Source of the DNA: Dactylonectria macrodidyma
Lineage: Eukaryota > Ascomycota > Sordariomycetes > Hypocreales > Nectriaceae
Length of the DNA stretch: 64,000 nt
Direction: 5' to 3'
Assembly: GCA_020744425.1 (NCBI GenBank)
Contig: JAGMUV010000040.1
Span: forward strand, 62,001 to 126,000
Part shown: piece by piece, positions 1-10,108 of the stretch
Position numbering within the stretch: the stretch's first letter is position 1
Layout: every line of letters starts with the position of its first letter
Program-made: the position numbers and the translations under genes
The notes under the pieces: model-generated
What the model saw: only the letters and a program-made list of their open reading frames with translations
What the model was told of the DNA's origin: nothing
The model's database searches: none

Positions 1-1
1 C

Positions 2-407
2 ATGAAGCAGAACGATGTTCAGCAGCCGAAGCAGTTCCCGAACGATTCTGTCGTTGGTATTGGATCATATTATCTAGATGTGCACCAAGTGGAGCGCGTG
101 GTTGTTGATGACCGTATCTACGATGAGGGACTCGTGCATGTGGTGACCAATGCGCCGTTTGTCATCCCATTCAACGCTATCGTCCCTCACGCAAGCTATG
201 CAACCAATTTCCTCAATCCAGTGACAATGAGCAGCACGCATATTGTATATGCGGCCATCCGCATGGAGCCAACATACATGATCTTGGGGCAGAGCGCTGC
301 GACAGCAGCGGTGATGGCGATTGAGCAGGGGGTTCAAGATACAGGATGTTGACCGTCAGAAGCTAACGGCAAGGCTGATGGCAGACAAGCAGGTTTTAAG
401 TCTCTAG
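2..407 (+). CDS. C-terminal end of an FAD-dependent oxidoreductase, cut by the window edge and frameshifted near its end
   Basis: The reading frame enters from beyond the window. It shows the end typical of FAD-dependent oxidoreductases of the 'xanthan lyase-like' group: a GIGSYYLDVHQVER segment, IPFNAIVPHAS, a HIVYAAIRMEPTYMILGQSAATAAVMAIEQG block and a short amphipathic tail. The substrate cannot be inferred. The main frame stops at 350-352 just after a run of five G (328-332). The next frame continues with KIQDVDRQKLTARL and stops at 405-407, and this is the tail expected for the family. One extra G in the run explains the break: either a real mutation or a homopolymer error in the assembly. 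If the shift is real, the protein loses only about 22 conserved C-terminal residues. Confidence 0.7.
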
Positions 408-459
408 GCCACTCGGGCTTTACCCTTTATATATGGTTTTGGGGAAACATACTTCTGCC

Positions 460-750
460 TTACCATGTATTTATATAGAAAGCTTTGCGAGCGGAAAGAA
501 GCGCGCCGAGGTCATTGATTCGCTTGACGATCTCTTCCTTCGCCGGATTCTGTGCTTCTATCATCTTCCACTCCACGAACGCGTCTTGTGGTATAACGCC
601 ATGTGGAGAATAGCTCCCACGATCTAGGTCTGAAGAGGATGCTCGATTTTGCGGAACAGTGATCTCGTCCTCGGTCAAGTGAGAGCCGTGGCGTGCTGAG
701 TTGTTAGGGTATTCAGCCTGCAGCTGCTTCGAATGGAAGGATACTGCCAA
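460..750 (-). pseudogene. Possible fragment of a HeLo/prion-inhibition-associated protein
   Basis: An open stretch with no clear start carries the segment AFVEWKMIEAQNPAKEEIVK followed by RINDLGALLSARKA. This resembles the 'VLVEWK...RI..LA.LL' block that links HeLo-type N-terminal domains to kinase-like domains in fungal NLR-associated proteins. Nothing before or after it extends the similarity, so it would be a gene remnant. The match rests on one short motif recalled from the family and could be chance. The rest of 408-1065 holds nothing else I can name. Confidence 0.25.
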
Positions 751-1065
751 GAGAGAGTCGGGATGAGCCTTGATCTGTTGCTGAACAACGAAAAAGCCCT
801 GGCTCGCTTCAGGTTATCGGAAGGATGGAGGGGGATATATTGTTACAGCTTATCAGATCATTTCTCCCCAGGAATGATGGCTGATGTGGGTCTAGGAGCG
901 TGACCGTGGTTTTACTCAGAACCACCAGACACATCTTTAGCTAAATATCACAGTGCAGCTAAGCATATTCAGAGATGCCCGACACGGGAAAGCCAGAGAC
1001 GAGCCGAGGGCTGAAGTACTCCAATGCTTTGTACAACCAACTCCTGGTGAGATCTATCTTAGATA

Positions 1066-3000
1066 CTAGAAATCAGTTGTTGATCCCTCCCCGTTGAGAA
1101 TTATTTGTTCCTTTTCATCGGCCAACCAGCCGGGGTTTGTTTCAAACTTAGGGTCCAACCAAAAGCAAGCCTCGTCACCGTCCTGAACCATCTTGTAGAT
1201 GGGCTTGGCCTTGACGTGACCGCCGACGTAGTAGAGAACGCACCGGATACCGCCGATGATGGACACTAGCGCGTAGAGCTGCTTGTAGATCGGGTACGTG
1301 ATGGCTGCGCCAAAGCGGACGCGCATATCTGTTCGCCTCCAGCATGTGTAATAATTGTACAGCAAGGGTGGCAGCAGGGTTGCGGCAGAGAGACCGCCGA
1401 AGAAGGGCCAATAACCAGCGTGGCCGCCCAAGGCAACCAGGCAAGGGATACGAATCCAGTCAATAACAATGCTAGCCAGTGAGTAAAACATAATGAACTT
1501 CTGGGCAAGAATTCCATAGATTGTTGTTTGACCATTAAGAGCAAAGAAACGCTGAATAAACTTGACTGCAAGGCCATGACGTCCCATTTCCCATGACTTG
1601 ACACGCTGCTTGAACCAATTGAGGCCAGGGCCTAAAAGAGTAGTTGGGACCTCGGTCGCGAGAACGACACGCGCATCAAAGGCAATGCGTTTCTTCATAC
1701 GCATGAGCGAGAAGCCGGAGTTGACATCCTCGGCGATAAAGTCAATAGGGTGGTATGAGGCGAGTAGCTCGACAAGGGTGTCGCGTTCAACGAACCAACC
1801 AGCACCGTGGGGAAAACATACGCCGCAGAGTTGGGATTCAGCGAGCTTCGTCAAACCCGCAAGGCGGTATTCGCAGTCCTGCCACGAGACCACGAAATGG
1901 GGAACGTTTCCATCGGCATCGGTGCCCTTGAGAGGAAAAGCGACGGCCTTGACTAGTTTATTCATCAAGTGGATAGGATGGCGGTAGTTAGGTGGAAGCG
2001 AGACGTCATCGTCGGTAGTTAGAATATACCGATAGTTCTTGGCAGCCATAGCACCGACCATCTGTGCGGCATTCTTTGATCCGATGGGAGACCACATGTA
2101 GTTGATGCCGGAGTGCTGAGACTTGACCCAGTCTCGGAACGAAAGATCCTTGGGGTGACGGGTGCGGCCGTTGTCGACGATGAAGATGTCTTGAGGGCGG
2201 AAGTAGGGGTAAGCAGACTCGAACACCTTCTTGAGTGCTTCGTGATCTGAGTTATGGCAGGGAATGACAAAGGCAGTTTCATAGGCGTTGGTGGATGAGA
2301 CCCTAACCTGGGCCTCAACGTCGGCTATCCTCTTCTCTTTGACTTCATTCTCGGAGTCTTGGTATGAGGGTGTCTTGGCCACGAAGAGAATGATAAGTAA
2401 CATGGCTGGCTCAATGCCGACGACGATGATGAGGACGGGCAGCATGTAACTGTGGGTGAGGGCCATTGATTTGGTGATCCAGTGAGTGTACATATTTGAG
2501 ACGATGATGGTGACGATAGCCGTGGCCACGAGGAAGAGAACAAAGTACTTCTTCACAGTTATGGGCCAGAGGTACTCGACGGGGTTGATGAGGTCCCAGA
2601 TGGCCTTGGGGGAGACTTGACTATTGATGGCATGCCAGAAGGCAGACCAGCAAAAGCGTCGAGGCTTGGCCGACTTTTCGCCGGGAGCAACGCTCAGCGT
2701 CTCCCGGCTTTGGTTGATGAGGATACCATTCAGGGTGCCGTCGAGTGAGATGCAAGACGCCGTGGGAGAGGGCAGAGGTGACGGGCCGTAGATGCCAACC
2801 TTCCTGGAAGCTCTATCGAACGAGATGGCCTGGGGAAGAGGAGAGACGGGGGTGATGGCAGGGCTCTCTGGGGGAGTTGCGAAGGGGTCCTGGGGTTCCG
2901 CAGGAGGGACCGAGGAGTTGATCCTGGCAGGAGGGATTAGGCTGATGTCAGGGATCAACATGTCCTCCTTGGGCATGGTGGAGTGGGGGTTGGAGACCAT
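1066..3000 (-). CDS. Membrane glycosyltransferase family 2 (hyaluronan/chitin-synthase-like)
   Basis: Single-exon gene of 644 residues starting at an ATG. A proline-rich N-terminal tail of about 140 residues precedes two membrane segments (about 150-170 and 186-208). The catalytic domain begins near 243 with FVIPCHN. It has the nucleotide-sugar-binding TTDDDVS (DDD at 330-332), the catalytic acceptor ED at 424-425 (FIAEDVNSGFS) and a Q-R-V-K-S-W form of the processive QxxRW motif at 465-470. Three more membrane segments follow. This is the layout of processive GT2 enzymes that make and export a polysaccharide. In fungi such proteins include the GT2 needed for hyphal growth on solid surfaces, but that exact role here is inference. 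No neighbour suggests a cluster. Confidence 0.85.
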   Translation of the reverse strand: MVSNPHSTMPKEDMLIPDISLIPPARINSSVPPAEPQDPFATPPESPAITPVSPLPQAISFDRASRKVGIYGPSPLPSPTASCISLDGTLNGILINQSRETLSVAPGEKSAKPRRFCWSAFWHAINSQVSPKAIWDLINPVEYLWPITVKKYFVLFLVATAIVTIIVSNMYTHWITKSMALTHSYMLPVLIIVVGIEPAMLLIILFVAKTPSYQDSENEVKEKRIADVEAQVRVSSTNAYETAFVIPCHNSDHEALKKVFESAYPYFRPQDIFIVDNGRTRHPKDLSFRDWVKSQHSGINYMWSPIGSKNAAQMVGAMAAKNYRYILTTDDDVSLPPNYRHPIHLMNKLVKAVAFPLKGTDADGNVPHFVVSWQDCEYRLAGLTKLAESQLCGVCFPHGAGWFVERDTLVELLASYHPIDFIAEDVNSGFSLMRMKKRIAFDARVVLATEVPTTLLGPGLNWFKQRVKSWEMGRHGLAVKFIQRFFALNGQTTIYGILAQKFIMFYSLASIVIDWIRIPCLVALGGHAGYWPFFGGLSAATLLPPLLYNYYTCWRRTDMRVRFGAAITYPIYKQLYALVSIIGGIRCVLYYVGGHVKAKPIYKMVQDGDEACFWLDPKFETNPGWLADEKEQIILNGEGSTTDF

Positions 3001-5005
3001 GTCTTTGTCGTTAGTGAAAGGGCAATTAAGTAGGGGTATGAGTAGCGCACCTCACAGGAGGCCCGAAAATGGAATGGAACAAGTCAATTCTGACAAGGAG
3101 AGACCGTGAGTAGCAAAAATGCTGGCGCAGGTCAAACGGCAGAAAGATTTGGGGAATAGAATGATGCGTGGTTTGCAAAATCATTTTATAAGACTTCATG
3201 AGACCACGGCAATTTTAACGCAGCCATTCATACAGGAAATAATAAAGGAACTCGGAAAAGAAATGTTGAAAATGGCCCAGACCGCTCGTCGACTAGGCGC
3301 CGGCTGCATCAATACTTCATCCACGTCAAGCTTGCCATTCAACAAAAACTACATGGCACTACATGGCTGACCCCGAGCCCGAGGCGTACGTGTCAGGGCT
3401 GGCCTTGTTGCGTGCGACTGTTGCCATTTCACCTCACACAAGAATACAAAAAAAAACCACCCGTGGGAGCATCCATCCGTCCATCATCTCGCGCTGGTCG
3501 GCAGACTAGCGAATGCATGCCCCGCTCGTAATTATGGGCCTTGCAGGCGGAGGCATCTGAAAACGAGACGAGGTTCCAGACTACTGTAAGCGGACAGGAG
3601 CAAGAATCCTTGTTACTTTGTGCGGTTGAGCTGAAGAGGGTCCGTCCGTCGGGCCGTCCTAGTTGAGCACTGATCCTAAGATTCCATTGACTAAGTCATT
3701 TCAGGTCGACTTTGTGGGGAACCCGATCAACAAGGCTTTTTAGTTTCTTTTTTTCCGCATGGCCCACGTATTTAAGGTTGAGCACACACTAATATGCTGA
3801 GTGCCCGTAGTGTCGGAACAACGGTCTGGACGAATGAATTTGCTCCACCCCTGTCCCGCAACCAGGGCGTTTCTACTAGCTGCAGTTACCATCAGATTCT
3901 AGTCGCGGCCGAAAGCCTTACGAGACATGTCAGCCAAAGTCAGGTATGGTGTTGTATTACTGAACTGACTAGCAAAAGGGAATGCACACTCCACTTAGTG
4001 AGATAGTAAGTAGCGTATATCTTCAGTGTGGCATATGGTTAGTAGATGCCGTGATGCCGTGATGACATTTCTAGGCTGAGCTGAGAGGTTACCACTGGGG
4101 GGCAGGGGCGGAAGAAGCCGCTGACCATGAAACGGTCTATCTCGGTGTGGCCAAAGGAGACGCGACCCAAAACCAACCCCAACAAGATTAGGGTTGGGGA
4201 CGGTCCGAACGCAGTTCCCTCAGAGCTGTTTGTTGGGGGCCAATTGGGTGGTTGGTCTGCACGCTAGGATGGTTACATCGAATTGACCTTGCCCTGACAT
4301 AAGGAACACAATGTTACCTCTAATGGTGTTCTGAGAGTTCGTATAATCTAGCACCTGAGTGTTCCTAGATCATCCCTGCCCGCCACGTGCGTCGACCGGC
4401 AAGGGGAGGGAGCAGCCAAATCGTAGTAGCGCCGTGCACATGCTCAGGGGAACTGCATTGGTGCGGTACCACCAAACTCTAGAAACTGAACACGAGCTGG
4501 ACCTGGAGTCGTAGTCGAAAAAACGGCGATGGAGATGAAATAACAGCAACGAGTAGCTCAGTGGCCATCAGCTGTAATAAAAAATAGTGGTCGCCAGTAG
4601 CGCAGCGGTTACTGGTAGCTATAAGCGGCTACTAGTGGCACGCCAGGGGCATCAGCAAGCCAAACCCATAGCACCGCAACTGTGACCCCCTCTCTCGATT
4701 AGCGCCGCGGGGGAGGCCCGATCTCATGTGGGGTCGGCGAGATTAGAGGACACGTAAAGATGTTGGCGTTAAACGGGGTCTCAGCCGACATATCTATCCA
4801 TGGTCGGTGGGGCGTTGACCGGCAAAGCGGCACTCATATTCTCCCAGAGCCTCGTCTAAAGGGGGCAGTGAGCTATCGAGAATAGCCACGACGCTTTAAT
4901 GCCACCAGATAGTAACAGGCGTAAGTAAAGAATATTCCGATTTATCTGCCCCTACACCAACGGTTCTCATTCTTCGATCTAACTGGAAATCCCCCCTCCC
5001 AAGAC
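3001..5005. other. Intergenic region without recognisable gene
   Basis: Shared upstream region of the divergently transcribed GT2 gene and the GH16-like gene. Short open frames here show no family signature or codon pattern I trust. A cluster of AGTAGC/GCTACT-type words at about 4554-4640 could form small hairpins. Otherwise nothing is seen. Confidence 0.5.
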
Positions 5006-6131
5006 GTGATCCCGATGGCTTGCCTTTACTTATTCCTCAGCCTCATTACCCTCGTTATCACCGCGAGGGCAGATAAGCCTTGCTCCGCTTTCAGTGTCAA
5101 CGGTTCCTATGCGAGCACTTTTTCCTTTTATCGGTTCTATGACTTTCGGAATGCCTCCATCTCAACCCCGTCTTTGTCAGCAGAGTACTGGCCGACTGAG
5201 AAGAGCAACTCTCCCAGCCTGATCTTGAGCAAGTCGACCAACGACTCCTCGTGGGCTGATGATTGGACAGTCCGGCTGAAGTACAAGGGAGCAGCGGCCG
5301 AGGGTCTTGCTGCACTTCACTATATCCCGCAGAATGTCTTCATGGGTTAGTTAGTCCTGCTGGATTTTGCACAAGTTCTTTTTTTTTTTCCACACTAACG
5401 AGCGCCGCCCAGCACGCCGAGATGAAGAGGCGCATCTGACGCTCAACACGAGCAGGCTTGCCAACAACACTCAGCAGTCGGGCGAAGTCTTCTTCAACAA
5501 GGCCAAGGTTGACGCAATTTCCCTCAGGGTTTCTGCCCGGGTGTATGGCGACTCTGGCGCCGTGGCTGGCTTCTTCATCTACCACAATGACACTCAGGAG
5601 TCGGACATTGAGGTCCTAACCCGAGACGGCGACAGCCGCGTGCACTTTTCCAACCAACCCACGACGAATGCCAAGGACGAGGCCATTGCCGGGGCGGCGT
5701 TTAACGAGTCGCTGCCGAGCCGTGCTTCATGTCAAGACTGGACCGTCTACCGGCTGGACTGGCTGCCTGATCACGAGGTGAGCATCTGGTACGTCAATGG
5801 CCAGGCTCTGAAGCGAACACGGACAAACGTGCCTAAATTCTCCGGCACCATCTTCCTCGACATGTGGAGTAACGGTGGTTCTTGGTCAGGCCGCATGGCT
5901 GTTGGCAACAAGGCTACGCTCGAGGTCCAGTGGATTGAGATGGCCTTCAACGCGTCTTCGGCGGTGGAAAATGTTCCTGACAATGGTGCCACTTGCACCA
6001 TTGACAAAGCGCTCGGCAACCCAGTCGAGGCTAGCGGAACGAGGAATGGCCCAAGGCTGGGAGTGTGGGTTGTGTTAGTGGCTGCGGCGGCGTGGATGAT
6101 GGTATACCATGCGATACCCCTCCACCGATAA
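5006..6131 (+). CDS. GH16-like secreted or anchored carbohydrate-active protein, stop codon displaced by a transposon
   Basis: Two exons, 5006-5345 and 5413-6131. The 67-nt intron starts GTTAGT, contains CACTAACG and ends CCCAG; joining restores frame, giving 352 residues. Residues 1-22 form a signal peptide. The body is a lectin-like beta sandwich of the GH16 superfamily, with the active-site motif ESDIE at 176-180 (pattern E-x-D-x-E), then WTVYRLDWLPD and an aromatic MWSNGGSWSG strand. Members hydrolyse or transglycosylate beta-glucans in the cell wall. Near the C-terminus GVWVVLVAAAAWMMV looks like a GPI-attachment or membrane tail. The last eight residues (YHAIPLHR) and the stop come from the inverted repeat of the transposon at 6107. 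Without the insertion the codons read GTA TAA, so the protein would end at V344. Substrate is unknown. Confidence 0.75.
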
Positions 6132-6174
6132 GACCCCTCTACCGATAAGCAAAAAAAAAGTTTCCCCATACAAA
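6107..6174 (+). repeat. Left terminal inverted repeat of pogo element 1
   Basis: 68 bp matching the reverse complement of 8244-8311 with two differences (6114 and 6123). Inside lies a tandem pair of 17-bp units of the form ACCCCTCYACCGATAAG, then a run of nine A. Doubled subterminal units are probable transposase-binding sites. Confidence 0.88.
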
Positions 6175-6262
6175 CTGCTATTTTTCAACCCCCTCACAAA
6201 GAGTCACCAGAAATACGAAAAACAAGTTGGTTCCTCTCTTTCCGCTCGGAATCGAATGTATT

Positions 6263-8005
6263 TTAATATTTCCTTGGTTTTTTAACTGCGCGGCCTGCGC
6301 GGGTGCGTGTGACAGGCAACTCTTCCGCCTCCGAATTTGAACCCTCATCTTCTTCCACTCCTCCCACCTCGATCACTTCCTCAACAGCCTCTGTCTCTTC
6401 ACCTGCTTGGTTTGGCTCTGAAATAGTGTCATCAGCCACTAGAGCCTCGGCTAGTGTCATGAACCTCCTGTTGGGATTCGGTATCGCCTTTCTCTTCTTG
6501 CCTCTGCTCAACCGCCCGACTTCCTCCTCTAAACTGGCTACTCTTGAGCTTAGCGAGGCGATCTTTGACTCTTGTGCTTCAAACCCTTTCGATATCACAG
6601 AATACCGTCTTCTTGTTGAAGGAGTCTTATTCTTCCCCAGATCCCTGATATGACGGCTGGTCTTTGGCGTGTTATCAGAGTCGCGTTGCCCGTCGCTGAG
6701 GCCGTCTGATGTAGGCGTCGTTTCCTTCTTGTCTGGTTGAATCTCTGGATGTATGAGCGCTTTCCGTCGTGAAATCGGCCAGTTTCCAGTCACCCTCCAG
6801 CCCGAAAGGATGTTTTCCTTCGTCATGCCCACTTCCCTGGCTTTGGCATAGGCCTTGATGAAGTTGACCTTGTCCACCGGTGCAGAATCGGTCAGGCTTG
6901 TCAGCCTTTGGAGTTCTTTGCGATAGGCAGTCTTGGATGCATTGAATGGGCCATTGTCGAGTGGCTGTAGGCCATGGGAGCAGTGAGCCGGCAGGTAACA
7001 GCAATACACGTTGTTCAAAAAGCACGTAGCCATCCACTCATCCTGGATTATGAGTCAGCGACATTTTTGATTCAGTAGGTTCGGAACAGGCAGATATGCA
7101 CAGATACATGGCTTCGATGACCATCTAATATGATAAGCCTCGCATCAGACTCATCTTCTGGTTGTGTTTGGGGTAGATAGACCTCTTTGAGCCACTCGAC
7201 AGCGATATGGTCGTCTGTCCAGCCGTTGTCGGACGTGATAAAATACCAGTCGGCCACCCCCCGGAGCTCATCGATAAACCACTGTTGCTGAAGCTCTTTA
7301 CCTTTGAAGATAATCCCGGGCCTCAGAAGACGGCCAGTTGCAGTCGCGGCTTCGAGAAAGCTAGTCCAAGTGCGGGACTGAGACCCTTTGAGGAAGGCCT
7401 TCCTCTTAGGATCGCTGCTGCCGATAACCAAGGAATCCAAGCCTAGTTTCGCCATTGGTTAGTTGATTTAATGAGAAAAAAGTCAAATACTCACCAAATC
7501 CGGCCATTATACCGCCCTCATCAACATTAACAGTGTTCTCAGGCTTGATCCAGCCATATTCTCTCTCCCGAATACTAAAGTACCAATTGACCGCGACCGG
7601 GGTAAAACAATTGAACCTCGACGCCTCCTGACGTTTTCCTATCTTCGTCTTTATGGACGGATGGCGTTTCATGAACCTTGCTAGCCAATGTACACCGATA
7701 GGCCGTTCCCTGCCTTGCTGCCGTAAGACGGCAGCGACGGTGGCGCGAACTTGACTGTGAGAAGGAGCATAGCCCAAGGCCTCTTGTCTTAGTATCCAGG
7801 CAACTAATCTGGACTCATGAGACTTGGATAACAGCTGGGCAGGATGGGTGACCTCAGACTTTGGTGGTACACCTCTTAATCGGTCCGAAAGAGTCGGCTG
7901 AGGGATGCCATGCTTCTGGGCGGATTGGTTCTGGGAGAGGCCGTTATCTGTGACATCCAATATTGCTTCAATAATGTCATCCTCTGTGTAAGACGCTCGA
8001 GGCAT
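6263..8005 (-). CDS. Pogo/Fot-family transposase (DDE superfamily, CENP-B-like)
   Basis: Three exons on the minus strand: 8005-7495, 7442-7108 and 7042-6263. The introns (52 nt, GTGAGT...CTAAC...TAG; 65 nt, GTATCT...CCAG) restore one frame of 541 residues. Residues 1-45 are a psq-type helix-turn-helix and about 65-125 a CENP-B/Tc5-type DNA-binding domain. The DDE domain has NVDEGG (D162), LIILDGHRSH (D277) and HCSHGLQPLDNGPF (D311). A coiled stretch near 430-470 and a basic tail close the protein. The enzyme cuts and pastes the element at TA sites. All three catalytic acidic residues are present, so the copy looks functional. The start is the first ATG before the helix-turn-helix. Confidence 0.88.
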
Positions 8006-8243
8006 TTTTCAAGGCGATTATGGAAGGCTGGTGTAGATAAAAATCCTACAAGCTTTGGGGAGGACTGTTCGTGGAGGAGGCATTGATAGAAATTTTGCAA
8101 TAGTGCCATGCGGCCAAACCGCCTATATAACGTAAAAAAGAATAGCATAATACGAAACAGCATGAAACTCTCAATAAGACACAGCTTGTTTCATGTAAAT
8201 AACTTCAATTTTGGCCAAGCACCGTATAAGTGAAATTGGGCAT

Positions 8244-8311
8244 TTTGTATGGGGAAACTTTTTTTTTGCTTATCGGTAGAGGGGTCTTATCGGTAGAGGG
8301 GTACCGCATGG
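8244..8311 (-). repeat. Right terminal inverted repeat of pogo element 1
   Basis: Inverted partner of 6107-6174 with the same doubled 17-bp unit and nine-T run. It ends at the TA of 8312-8313. Confidence 0.88.
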
Positions 8312-8313
8312 TA

Positions 8314-8805
8314 ATGGACTGGTGGGTGGGCAAGTGTAGCTTCTGTGCAGGGCGAGGGATGCGAGGACAGCAAATCGAACATACTATTCGCCATTGTGAA
8401 TTTGGGGGCAAATCGAAGCTGAGAAAGGGACTGGGGGAAGCCATTTATGAGGAAGGCTTCTGGGCTCTTGGAGGCTGTCCAGGCTGTGCTCTTCCCCGAG
8501 AATTTTGCCAAGCATGGTCAAAGCAGGGCGCTGGAAAATGGAAGCGAGACCCGAAGATCAGATGTCAGTATGGCAGACAAGCTTATGATACCATCATTGG
8601 CTTTTTCTACTGCAAGGATCGCAAATATCGAGAAGAGCTTATGGAAATAATGATGGATGCGGGATTAGATGATCTCAGCGAAGAAGAGGTGGCAGTTTGG
8701 CTGGGCAAGAAAATCACCGTGGCAGGGACCGAGACTTCAGAAATCATGAGGCAGTTAAGGTCGTGGTCAGGCAAGCTTTGGGAAACTATAAGTCCAGCTT
8801 CGTAG
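8314..8805 (+). pseudogene. C-terminal Cys-rich module of a RecQ/TLH-type helicase, isolated copy
   Basis: An open frame begins with an ATG at the base after the transposon's TA and runs to a TAG. It contains CSFCAGRG, CPGCALPREFCQAW and RCQYGRQ, and ends with a WLGKKITVAG...SEIMR helix. The same order of motifs (CIFCWCRG, CLGCFVPQELCDAW, RCQYEG, WMGKRVLWAG...NICR) closes the helicase gene at 11640-12128. It is therefore a diverged second copy of that module whose helicase part is missing, cut off at the transposon edge. A GT-AG intron at 8802-8859 could join it in frame to the following recombinase-like frame. Either reading, a tandem relic or a fused exon, is possible. Confidence 0.55.
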
Positions 8806-8842
8806 TTTCAATCCCAAAACTCAATGTGGGTGTCAAATATAG

Positions 8843-10108
8843 ATATTTCATTTATCTAGCAGACAGAAGAAAGAGGAAGATGGCATTGAGGAGCAGGGTG
8901 ATCTGGCTTCTCCGAACGCATGGCTTCGTCGACTAGGGGCACCTACTCACCTCAAGGGCTTTAGCGAAAAGAAGGATTTGTTGCGGAGCTTGGTGTCTCT
9001 CCAGTATTCCACCAAGCCGAATGACACGAACGCTCCGGTCAACACGAATGCCCAGATAGTCCCAACCCTACCCTGTCAGGAATTCAAGGATCAATCACCT
9101 GCCGAGCTTGGACTGCCTGCGATTCCATGGGATGATCTCATTGATAACGCTGCCGATGCCACCATAGGCCACTCGTTCGTGGAGAGTCTCTTCCAGCTTG
9201 GCCCGGCTACAAAGGGTTGGCTTTTTCGGAAGATGTGGAAAGACGACAAGCTCCGAAGGGATTGGGTACGGTCTAACTCGGAGGCAGGGTTTGAGCTCCA
9301 TGAGAAGGCGGTATTGCAGTATGGTATGGATTTAGAGGAGTTTCTCGAGAACCTCTTATTCATCATCCATCTCGCAGGCGGGCAACCAGCGCGATCACTT
9401 GAGCTCCTTACTCTACGTCATCGCAACACGGTGAACGGGATACGAAACATCTTGATGGACCGTGGTCTCCTTATGCTCGTTGCTGGATATCACAAAGGGT
9501 TCTCAAAGACAGAACGTCTCAAGATCATCCATCGCTTCCTACCCCGGGAAGTCAGCGTGCTGCTGATGTATTATCTTTGGCTTGCGTTGCCGTACTGGGA
9601 GGAAGCGCAAGCCAATGTTTGGGATATAAGCGAGTTTAGCGCCAATCTCTGGGCAACAGAGGAGACACTGGATGACAATATCAGTGATGGCGAGGATGGT
9701 TATGGGTCGGACACGGGTGAGACCAGAGACAGCAGAGGTCCGTTGCAAGGAGGACCTGTACAAACAGCGCACAAGCTAGGCCCTGGGCAACATTGGACAT
9801 CGGTTCGGATGACCCGCATTTTGCGAAGGATGAGTCGACCCGGCTGTGAGAAAGGAATTACGATTAGTAGTTGGAGGCATCTTGCGATTGCATTTACGCG
9901 TCGGTATTTCCAGAACGCAAATACAGCGCACTCGGCCCTTATCGGAGAGGCAGATGAGGGCTACGGAAGTGGCAGCGACGACGAGGGTGATGAAGATAGC
10001 CCGGGGGACATCCAGGCCGGACACGGATCCTTGATTGCAGGCCTAGTCTATGGGCGGCTTATTACAGAGGGTTGCTTCGAGACGGCGCGTCAACTTCCGG
10101 TTTATTAG
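8843..10108 (+). CDS. Tyrosine-recombinase-like domain preceding a RecQ helicase (TLH-type element)
   Basis: An open frame without a convincing ATG begins after a TAG at 8840. It carries NAWLRRLGAPTHLKGF, a landmark seen before the variable region of fungal TLH-type proteins. About 130 residues later there is a tyrosine recombinase pattern: box I PARSLELL (R and E at 9392 and 9401), the hairpin lysine in GYHKGFSK (9494), box II SSWRHLAIAF (R-H at 9875-9880), then AGHGSLIAGLVYGR. In the last block the H-to-Y spacing (Y at 10049-10051) equals that of XerD/lambda-type enzymes. An acidic low-complexity insert separates GH from box II. The frame ends at 10108, overlapping the helicase frame by 59 nt in another phase. 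Function is inferred: DNA strand exchange for mobility of the element. The histidine of HxxR is replaced by serine. Confidence 0.6.
   Translation: MFHLSSRQKKEEDGIEEQGDLASPNAWLRRLGAPTHLKGFSEKKDLLRSLVSLQYSTKPNDTNAPVNTNAQIVPTLPCQEFKDQSPAELGLPAIPWDDLIDNAADATIGHSFVESLFQLGPATKGWLFRKMWKDDKLRRDWVRSNSEAGFELHEKAVLQYGMDLEEFLENLLFIIHLAGGQPARSLELLTLRHRNTVNGIRNILMDRGLLMLVAGYHKGFSKTERLKIIHRFLPREVSVLLMYYLWLALPYWEEAQANVWDISEFSANLWATEETLDDNISDGEDGYGSDTGETRDSRGPLQGGPVQTAHKLGPGQHWTSVRMTRILRRMSRPGCEKGITISSWRHLAIAFTRRYFQNANTAHSALIGEADEGYGSGSDDEGDEDSPGDIQAGHGSLIAGLVYGRLITEGCFETARQLPVY

Larger units (their letters stand above)
6107..8311 (-). mobile_element. Complete pogo/Fot-type DNA transposon (2205 bp)
   Basis: The element begins CCATGCG and ends CGCATGG and is flanked by TA on both sides (6105-6106 and 8312-8313), the target duplication of the Tc1/mariner/pogo group. 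It carries 68-bp terminal inverted repeats with two mismatches and one spliced transposase gene with an apparently intact frame, so it may be autonomous. The left end lies in the stop codon of the GH16-like gene. The right end abuts a helicase-related reading frame. Because TA is invariant in this group, the flanks cannot tell a simple insertion from a recombinant between two copies. Confidence 0.88.

Noticed and set aside
433..627. Plus-strand frame of 64 codons after the oxidoreductase
   Set aside because: No motif, and it overlaps the possible HeLo-associated fragment on the other strand.
3119..4006. Small plus-strand frames upstream of GT2
   Set aside because: Short, no homology landmarks, no intron pattern joining them.
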